NCBI GenBank assembly: GCA_031269415.1
Contig: JAISZF010000197.1
Location: 1 to 11,375, forward strand
Reading direction: 5' to 3'
DNA from: Clostridiales bacterium
GTDB taxonomy: Bacteria > Bacillota > Clostridia > Lachnospirales > WQUN01
Length of the DNA: 11,375 nucleotides
The notes under the pieces are model-generated. The model had not been told where the DNA came from, searched no databases, and saw only the letters and a program-made list of their open reading frames with translations. The position numbers and the translations under genes are program-made. Shown piece after piece: positions 6,547 through 11,375 of the stretch. How positions within the stretch are numbered: position 1 is the first letter of the stretch; every line of letters begins with the position of its first letter.

Positions 6547-7590
6547 CTAATAAGTATATGTTAAAACCTTCTCATACTCTTCAAGCTCAGCTTCCTGCTT
6601 AGCTTTCATCGCGTTATAAGCCAGTATCTTCCTGTCCCACTCGGCTCTCACGTCCGGTTCGTCTTTATGGCCGGCCAGCCCGAGGTAATCCGCGAGTAAC
6701 CCGCCAAAATACACAGCGGTTTTTTCCGCGCCGGATACGTTTAAATGAATCCCGGCGTCAAAGGTGTCCGTATTCATGTCTATTCCGATCTCATCTGAGA
6801 GTTTCAGCAGGTTATAAAACGGCAGGCCGTTGGACTCCGCGTACGAACGGATCTGCTCGTCCCACTCGTCATACCAGAACGGATACACAGCCGGCGACTT
6901 CACCAATATCAAACTGATACCGCGATCCCGGCACAACCGCGTTATTTTATCCAGATACTCATAGCTTACCTCTCTGAACGCGTAGTCCGGTAAAGCGCGC
7001 TGTGACGGCAAAGCGCCTACCGGCTTAACATCGCTGCGCAGCAGATAACCGTTATGTGTGACTTTTTTACTGGAGAACAGATACCTTAAGTCGTCGGCGG
7101 AGAGATCGCCCCACCTGCTATGCCAGCGTACTATCGGCAGAACGTATGAAAATGTGAATTCGCCCTCCGTTTTGGACGCGTTGATCGCGTCCAGCTTAGT
7201 TTGTGTAAGCCGCAGCCCGTCCAAATTCAGCCGGTTATAACCTTCGCTTACCGGCTCGGAATATTGCATGGAGAGCACGTTGAAAACAACCGCTTTTGGC
7301 GTTTCATGCCTCAGCGTGTCCTCAAGTATGTAATAACTCTGCCATATAAGCTGCTGCGCGCCTCCACGTATATATGAGGTTATACCGTAATTTTCCCACA
7401 TGGTTATCGGGGAATAACTTGTATAGACCTCACAGTCCCCTATGAATATAACATCATGGGGAAATCGTTCCTCGTAATACTCGGCAATCATGGCGCCTTC
7501 GTAGGTATCGCTCATATATTTCGGAGTTAAGATACGTTGGAATAACAAAATAAACGCGGCTAGAATGATGACAAAGATTATTGATTTCAT
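6547..7590 (-). CDS. Membrane-anchored SGNH/GDSL-like protein
   Basis: A 347-residue protein with an N-terminal uncleaved-type anchor (IIFVIILAAFILLF, about 4-17) and an extracytoplasmic domain resembling SGNH hydrolases of the DltD/AlgX-like kind, which move or remove acyl groups on cell-surface polymers. The first block reads DVIFIGDCEVY, with Cys53 where the nucleophilic serine of GDS normally stands. The late block is DAGIHLNVSGAEK, with Asp278 and His282 three residues apart rather than the usual two. I recall clostridial relatives that also carry GDC, so this may be a subfamily trait. A charged, probably helical tail (about 312-345) ends the protein. The ATG follows GGGAG inside the end of the transglutaminase-like gene, and the gap between the two genes is six bases. 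Enzymatic activity is not assured. Confidence 0.8.
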   Translation of the reverse strand: MKSIIFVIILAAFILLFQRILTPKYMSDTYEGAMIAEYYEERFPHDVIFIGDCEVYTSYSPITMWENYGITSYIRGGAQQLIWQSYYILEDTLRHETPKAVVFNVLSMQYSEPVSEGYNRLNLDGLRLTQTKLDAINASKTEGEFTFSYVLPIVRWHSRWGDLSADDLRYLFSSKKVTHNGYLLRSDVKPVGALPSQRALPDYAFREVSYEYLDKITRLCRDRGISLILVKSPAVYPFWYDEWDEQIRSYAESNGLPFYNLLKLSDEIGIDMNTDTFDAGIHLNVSGAEKTAVYFGGLLADYLGLAGHKDEPDVRAEWDRKILAYNAMKAKQEAELEEYEKVLTYTY

Positions 7591-7596
7591 AGATCA

Positions 7597-9210
7597 TTAC
7601 TCCCATGCCGCCTGCGGATAAAGCGACCTATCGTAATTGTAACTGGTGTAAGGGAAATTCCGGGTATAATACTGGGCTGTTGATTCGGAAAACATAAAGC
7701 GCACCCTGGGAAGACCGCCGGCAAACGGCGTCGCGTCCACATGGTACCAGCCGCCGCCGGTGTTGACCAGATTCCAGTAATGTGTCGCGCCACCCAGTCT
7801 GCGCACCTGGACGTTTCTTATGCCGGCGCGCGTGAACAGCACCTCAACCGCGGAGTAGAAGATGAAGCAGTCGCCGCGGCCGCGTGTGAAAGCCGTATTA
7901 GCCCCGTCTATAGATGAGCTGTGAGCGGACCCGTCGACATAACGCACATTATTTATAACCCAGTTATATAGCCGCCTGGCCTTTTCATATTGAGAAAGAT
8001 TGCCGGAGGCGACGCTGGCGATTATTCTGTCAGCGGTATTGAATACGGTTTGCGGCGACGCGCTGGAAAGAGATATATACGCGCCCGCTGTCGCCGTATT
8101 GCCGTTTGGATCCGTGGCGGTATATGTGACATAATACCGCCCAACCTTTGATGGGTTGACACTGCTTGTATCCGCCGTAATCTCAACCGAACCCGAATCG
8201 TCTGCCGCGCTGACGCCGTTATAGTAATCAATATCAGAGTTGACTTGCGCGTACAGGTTCGAGATAGGATCGAATACCGGCGGGGTATTATCGTCGCTGT
8301 ATTCAGTCTCATCCGGCAATCCGTATTCTACAACCGTCATATTCGCTATGGCTTCTGTCCGCGTACCGTCAAAGTATGTAACCAGCAACTGAACCTCCTG
8401 CCTGCCCAACAGCCTGAAATTCGGATATTTCATGAAATTGACCGACGCCGCGTATGACCCTTCGCCGAAGCTGACAAACTCGGACGCCGACAATGTATCC
8501 CCCTCGTTGACTGTACGTTTAAACAGATAAAACGCCAATTGCCCGTTATTAATAATCGCCGATCCTAATTCCGGTTCATAATAGGAATTAGGCGGGTAAC
8601 CCTTATTTGAGGAAACCCCGCTCTGTATGTACTCCTGTAAAACGCGTTCATGGTTTTCAACATATTTTCCGTATGCGTCCGGTAGCGTTTCAGCCGCTTT
8701 ATTCAGCGGAGAGAACACGATATTCCTGCTCGTCCCGTTGACTACGCACGCCGCGTATCTAACGCCGATACTGTAATCCGTCAGTTTGAGAAGCGAAGTT
8801 ATGGTCCAGTCGCTGAAATTCGGGGTGAAGTCGGCGGCAATTACCTTCTGTATAACAACATCGTCATAACCCATATTCAGCGAGGCGTCCATCGCTATTT
8901 GGTAATAGTCGTTCACCGCGTCAGTATACCTGCTTTGCGCGGGGAAACCGTCCAAATTATAAGTATCTTGAATTTCGAATGTTCCGACTTGCTGTGGCAG
9001 AATTATTTCCTGATACTTTATTATCTGCGCCCTCGCCTGTAAATCCTGTTCCAGACCCGATTGAAGGACATTGATCGTAATGGGCGTCAATGGAGCGGAC
9101 TCTAAGATCTCAGCCGCGAATACGCTTTGCGCGTATAACAGACTCATCGCGGCAACCGCGGCAAAAGCCGCGGCCTTACACGCTCTATCCCGAATTTTTT
9201 TAATAAACAT
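7597..9210 (-). CDS. Secreted transglutaminase-like protein with Ig-like domain
   Basis: A 537-residue exported protein. Residues 1 to about 32 form a Sec signal peptide (KKIRDR, then a hydrophobic core, then AQSVFA); no lipobox or anchor is visible. Residues 33 to about 300 are a region I do not recognise. Residues 308-380 resemble the DUF5011/Cry22-type Ig-like module (NTPPVFDPI to YYVTYTATDPNGN). The C-terminal part is a transglutaminase-like fold with an intact triad: Cys448 in RGRGDCFIF, His477 in GGATHYWN and Asp492 in WYHVDATPF. Such proteins may crosslink, hydrolyse or process peptides at the cell surface; substrate and activity are unknown. It is the first gene of the operon, 83 bases after the carbamoyltransferase stop, with a moderate AAGGGTGAG ribosome binding site (9217-9225). 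I found no strong promoter in that gap (only a weak TTTACC/TGTAAT pair) and no clean terminator. Confidence 0.88.
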   Translation of the reverse strand: MFIKKIRDRACKAAAFAAVAAMSLLYAQSVFAAEILESAPLTPITINVLQSGLEQDLQARAQIIKYQEIILPQQVGTFEIQDTYNLDGFPAQSRYTDAVNDYYQIAMDASLNMGYDDVVIQKVIAADFTPNFSDWTITSLLKLTDYSIGVRYAACVVNGTSRNIVFSPLNKAAETLPDAYGKYVENHERVLQEYIQSGVSSNKGYPPNSYYEPELGSAIINNGQLAFYLFKRTVNEGDTLSASEFVSFGEGSYAASVNFMKYPNFRLLGRQEVQLLVTYFDGTRTEAIANMTVVEYGLPDETEYSDDNTPPVFDPISNLYAQVNSDIDYYNGVSAADDSGSVEITADTSSVNPSKVGRYYVTYTATDPNGNTATAGAYISLSSASPQTVFNTADRIIASVASGNLSQYEKARRLYNWVINNVRYVDGSAHSSSIDGANTAFTRGRGDCFIFYSAVEVLFTRAGIRNVQVRRLGGATHYWNLVNTGGGWYHVDATPFAGGLPRVRFMFSESTAQYYTRNFPYTSYNYDRSLYPQAAWE

Positions 9211-9293
9211 CGCATGCTCACCCTTATTTTTTATTTGATATTACAACGAAAAGATCCATAAACGGTAAAAAAACTGTGTCGAAAAAAGCGGCG

Positions 9294-10283
9294 TTATCCA
9301 AGGAGAGCGGTCAAAACCGCCTTAATTGTATGCATACGATTTTCAGCTTCATCAAATACAACAGAATTCGGACCTCGGAACACTTCGTCCGTCACCTCGC
9401 GGACATCAAAGCCTAAAGCGGCGGCTTTTTTCGCGAACGCAGTCTCCAGATCATGAAACGCGGGCAGACAGTGCATGAAGACAGCGCCGGGGCCGGACAG
9501 CTTATTCAGCAATTGTCGATCCAGCCTGAACGGGGTTAGAAGCTTAACATGCTTTTCCAATTTATCCTCGTCGCCCATGCTTACCCATACATCCGTATAA
9601 ACAACGTCCGCTCCCCCCGCGTCGTCGGGGTCGTCCGTAAAGCGCACCAAACCGCCTAACGCGGCGGCGGCCCCATTCCGCTCCGCGATTAAGCCTTTGT
9701 CTGGAAACAGTTCCCGAGGGCCTAGGCCCGTATACTCAAAGCCAAGTTTCGCGGCGGCTATCATCCACGCGAGCGACATATTGTTGCGCGTGTCGCCGAC
9801 AAACACCACTTTGCATTTCTTCAGCGGCTTGTCCAAATGTTCTTCCATAGTCATTAAGTCAGCAAGTATCTGCGTGGGGTGATCTATGTCGGTCAGGCCA
9901 TTGAACACGGGTACGCCCGAAAACTTCGCCAGCGCTTCCACAGTGGACTGCTCGAAACCGCGATACTCTATGCCGTCATAGAACCTGCCCAATACGCGCG
10001 CGGTATCTTCTAAAGACTCCTTTTTATTCATCTGCGAGCCTGCCTGATCCAAAAACGTAATATGCGCGCCCTCGTCAAATGCCGCGACTTCAAAAGCGCA
10101 GCGCGTGCGCGTTGATGTCTTATCAAACAAAAGCACTATATTTTTGCCCTCAAGCAGTGTGCCCTTAATACCCGACCTTTTTTTAGCCTTTAGATTATGA
10201 GATAAATCCAGCAGGTAACGTATCTCCTCTCCGGAGAAATCCATCAGGGTTAAAAAACCGCGGCCGCGCAGGTTAACAGGCAT
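9294..10283 (-). CDS. argF: Ornithine carbamoyltransferase
   Basis: A 329-residue enzyme that transfers the carbamoyl group between carbamoyl phosphate and ornithine to give citrulline, in arginine synthesis or, in reverse, arginine breakdown. The carbamoyl-phosphate motif STRTRC (57-62), HPTQ (135-138), the ornithine loop DVWVSMGDE (231-239) and the catalytic HCLPAFHD (271-278) are intact. Length and the C-terminal block VVFDEAENRMHTIKA fit the roughly 330-residue ArgI/ArcB-like branch rather than the shorter 305-residue B. subtilis type, so a catabolic role (arcB) is possible. No arcA, arcC or other arg gene is nearby to settle this. The ATG follows AAGGGG (10293-10298) with a 9-base spacer. 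A weak pairing of GCGG at the gene's end with CCGC followed by six T residues on the minus strand (down to 9284) might terminate part of the message. Confidence 0.95.
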   Translation of the reverse strand: MPVNLRGRGFLTLMDFSGEEIRYLLDLSHNLKAKKRSGIKGTLLEGKNIVLLFDKTSTRTRCAFEVAAFDEGAHITFLDQAGSQMNKKESLEDTARVLGRFYDGIEYRGFEQSTVEALAKFSGVPVFNGLTDIDHPTQILADLMTMEEHLDKPLKKCKVVFVGDTRNNMSLAWMIAAAKLGFEYTGLGPRELFPDKGLIAERNGAAAALGGLVRFTDDPDDAGGADVVYTDVWVSMGDEDKLEKHVKLLTPFRLDRQLLNKLSGPGAVFMHCLPAFHDLETAFAKKAAALGFDVREVTDEVFRGPNSVVFDEAENRMHTIKAVLTALLG

Positions 10284-10322
10284 AAATCAAAACCCCTTAA
10301 TCATCAATTTCATTTTTGTTTT

Positions 10323-10364
10323 ATTATACATTCTAATTATAAATGTCCGCCTTATAAAACGCAA
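10323..10364 (-). promoter_or_regulatory. Promoter region of ornithine carbamoyltransferase
   Basis: On the minus strand a perfect TATAAT (10336-10341) has TTGCGT (10359-10364) 17 bp upstream. A second perfect TATAAT (10323-10328) lies 7 bp further downstream but with a poor -35. A 19-bp dyad, ACATT...AATGT (10328-10346), covers the first -10 and touches the second, placing it where a repressor would act. It does not closely match the ArgR box consensus, so its binding protein, if any, is unknown. Confidence 0.55.
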
Positions 10365-10426
10365 TCTAAAAACACGATTTCCATCGATGAAATTATCATA
10401 AGTGATTCACAGACCAACTAATAAGC

Positions 10427-10455
10427 TTGCCGTAAGCAATTAATGCTGATATAAT
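10427..10455 (+). promoter_or_regulatory. Promoter of methylglyoxal synthase
   Basis: TTGCCG (10427-10432) lies 17 bp ahead of a perfect TATAAT (10450-10455) preceded by TGA, forming an extended -10 (TGATATAAT, 10447-10455). Transcription would start near 10462, giving a leader of only about 24 bases. This promoter is divergent from that of the carbamoyltransferase gene, with about 60 bp between the two -35 elements. Confidence 0.68.
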
Positions 10456-10485
10456 TTAACGGATTTATCCTTGAGGGGGAAAGTG

Positions 10486-10965
10486 ATGATTACCGACGAA
10501 TACATACCGTTTACAATAAGAAAACAGAAGCATATCGCGCTCATCGCGCATGACAGCAAAAAGAAAGAACTGGCGGACTGGGTGGCGCTGCATAAGGATA
10601 TATTAAAAAACCATTTCCTATGCGGCACAGGAACCACCGCTAAACTGATTTCCGAAAAGACCAACCTGCCTGTAAGAGGATACAGCAGCGGTCCTCTCGG
10701 CGGCGATTTGCAGATAGGTTCGCGGATAGTGGAAGGTTCTGTCGATTTTGTGGTATTCTTTTGGGATCCGCTGGAGTCGCAGCCGCACGATCCGGATGTT
10801 AAGGCGCTGCTGAGGATCGCGGTGGTTTACGATATTCCAATCGCCACGAACCGGGCAACCGCGGATTTTCTGTTGTCCTCAAAGTTTATGGAAACCGAGT
10901 ACGAACGAACCGTGCTCAACTACAACACGACAATTGAAAAGCGCATAACGGAGTTTCTGAAATGA
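10486..10965 (+). CDS. mgsA: Methylglyoxal synthase
   Basis: A 159-residue cytoplasmic enzyme that turns dihydroxyacetone phosphate into methylglyoxal and phosphate, a bypass of lower glycolysis used when phosphate is short or sugar phosphates build up. The key residues align with the E. coli enzyme at an offset of three: His22 and Asp23 in ALIAHDSKK, the phosphate-binding segment CGTGTT (46-51), catalytic Asp74 in SGPLGGDLQIG, Asp94 in FFWDPL, His101 in QPHDPD, and Asp104. The length matches the family (about 150 residues). The ATG at 10486 is chosen over an in-frame TTG at 10471 because GAGGGGGA (10473-10480) stands just ahead of it at normal spacing. It is a single-gene unit with its own promoter and terminator, with no evident link to its neighbours. 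Confidence 0.95.
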   Translation: MITDEYIPFTIRKQKHIALIAHDSKKKELADWVALHKDILKNHFLCGTGTTAKLISEKTNLPVRGYSSGPLGGDLQIGSRIVEGSVDFVVFFWDPLESQPHDPDVKALLRIAVVYDIPIATNRATADFLLSSKFMETEYERTVLNYNTTIEKRITEFLK

Positions 10966-10970
10966 GCTCT

Positions 10971-11005
10971 AAAAAACCCTGAAGCATAAAGCTACAGGGT
11001 TTTTT
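10971..11005. terminator. Bidirectional intrinsic terminator
   Basis: An 11-bp stem, AAAAAACCCTG (10971-10981) with its complement at 10995-11005, encloses a 13-base loop that can itself pair AGC with GCT. T residues run to 11007 on the + strand, and the A run at the other end gives a T tract on the - strand. It starts 5 bases after the methylglyoxal synthase stop and lies 13 bases beyond the stop of the convergent P/T-rich gene, so it serves both. Confidence 0.9.
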
Positions 11006-11018
11006 TTATCGGCGCTGT

Positions 11019-11375
11019 TTAAAGGGATACCGGAGTACATGTCGGGATTATTATAACCGGAGGGGTAACTCTTGGAGTAGGAGTTGCTGTAGGCGTCGGT
11101 GTTCTCGTAGGAGTAGGCGTCCTTGTCGGTGTAGGCGTTCTCGTAGGAGTAGGCGTCCTCGTAGGAGTAGGCGTCCTTGTCGGTGTAGGCGTCCTTGTCG
11201 GTGTAGGCGTTCTCGTAGGAGTAGGCGTCCTTGTCGGTGTAGATGTTCTCGTAGGAGTAGGCGTCGGCGAGTCCGTGGCATCCGGAGGAAGCGTTGGCGT
11301 AGGCGTCGGCGAGTCCGTGGCATCCGGAGGAAGCGATGGCGTAGGCGTCGGCGAGACCGTGGCATCCGGAGGAAG
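11019..11375 (-). CDS. C-terminal part of a Pro/Thr/Arg-rich repeat protein
   Basis: An open frame enters from beyond the right edge and ends at TAA (11019-11021), giving 118 visible residues. It is wholly low-complexity: three copies of a 14-residue unit with core SPTPTP.LPPDAT, then nine Arg-punctuated TPTPTR-like units, then a short tail ATPTPRVTPPVIIIPTCTPVSL. There is no LPXTG motif, membrane segment or folded domain at this end, so any domain, signal or anchor must lie in the unseen N-terminal part. This frame is preferred over the Arg/Leu-rich and Gly/Val-rich alternatives because P/T linkers are typical of exported proteins, one is present in this window, and the stop falls just before a terminator. 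The function cannot be told from this piece. Confidence 0.62.
   Translation of the reverse strand, partial: LPPDATVSPTPTPSLPPDATDSPTPTPTLPPDATDSPTPTPTRTSTPTRTPTPTRTPTPTRTPTPTRTPTPTRTPTPTRTPTPTRTPTPTRTPTPTATPTPRVTPPVIIIPTCTPVSL
11085..11265. repeat. Tandem 18-bp coding repeats (TPTPTR units)
   Basis: About nine 18-bp units alternate between sequence types such as GTTCTCGTAGGAGTAGGC and GTCCTTGTCGGTGTAGGC (as read on the + strand), with very few substitutions. The order of types is irregular, which suggests recent expansion by slippage or unequal recombination. All units keep the minus-strand frame. Confidence 0.8.
11250..11375. repeat. Tandem 42-bp coding repeats, running off the edge
   Basis: Three copies of a 42-bp unit (11250-11291, 11292-11333, 11334-11375) encode a 14-residue unit with core SPTPTP.LPPDAT. 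They differ at few positions, for example GTC against GAC near the centre. The first copy grades into the 18-bp repeats. The array may continue beyond the window. Confidence 0.8.

Noticed and set aside
11019..11080. Cell-wall sorting signal (LPXTG type) at the end of the P/T/R-rich protein.
   Set aside because: The last residues show no LPXTG, hydrophobic span or basic tail; only PTCTPVSL follows a short IIIP stretch.
11051..11365. Arg/Leu-rich minus-strand frame in the repeat region.
   Set aside because: It is an off-frame reading of the P/T/R repeat; the P/T frame reaches a stop next to the terminator and has the typical composition of exported linkers.
11085..11375. Possible CRISPR array or non-coding satellite because of the regular repeats.
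   Set aside because: The repeats are 18 and 42 bp without spacers, keep one reading frame and encode a P/T linker.

Overview
The window looks like chromosomal DNA from a mid-GC Gram-positive anaerobe of the Clostridia. Supporting signs are strong AGGAGG-type ribosome binding sites, TTGACA/TATAAT promoters, lipoprotein signal peptides on exported proteins, a type III glutamine synthetase, an ABC operon ordered as in Bacillus glnQHMP, and P/T-rich surface proteins. The assignment is inferred from gene content; no rRNA or other phylogenetic marker is present apart from 65 codons of aspS. I saw no mobile element, tRNA, CRISPR array or phage gene.

Left part (1-5463, all + strand): nitrogen assimilation. 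After the 3' end of aspS comes a four-gene polar amino acid ABC importer (ATPase, lipoprotein binding protein, two permeases), probably for glutamine or glutamate, then a 693-residue type III glutamine synthetase. Both the importer and the synthetase have the same unusual 5' layout: a good promoter, then within about 20 bp an intrinsic-terminator-like hairpin with a T tract, then the ribosome binding site. Expression therefore has to pass the hairpin, which suggests attenuation. Importer and synthetase together would take up glutamine or glutamate and set the internal glutamine level.

Middle part (5464-9210, - strand): a tight three-gene operon for exported or surface proteins. In transcription order it encodes a secreted transglutaminase-like protein with an Ig-like domain, a membrane-anchored SGNH/GDSL-like protein with GDC in place of GDS, and a lipoprotein with a long TPEPT-type linker and a duplicated C-terminal domain. 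A possible 39-codon gene follows and ends inside a large perfect hairpin that separates this operon from glutamine synthetase. The joint role of these proteins is unknown; cell-surface modification is an inference.

Right part (9294-11375): ornithine carbamoyltransferase (-) and methylglyoxal synthase (+) are divergent from a 202-bp region with recognisable promoters on both strands. Methylglyoxal synthase ends at a strong bidirectional terminator shared with a convergent gene, of which only the repetitive P/T/R-rich C-terminus lies in the window.
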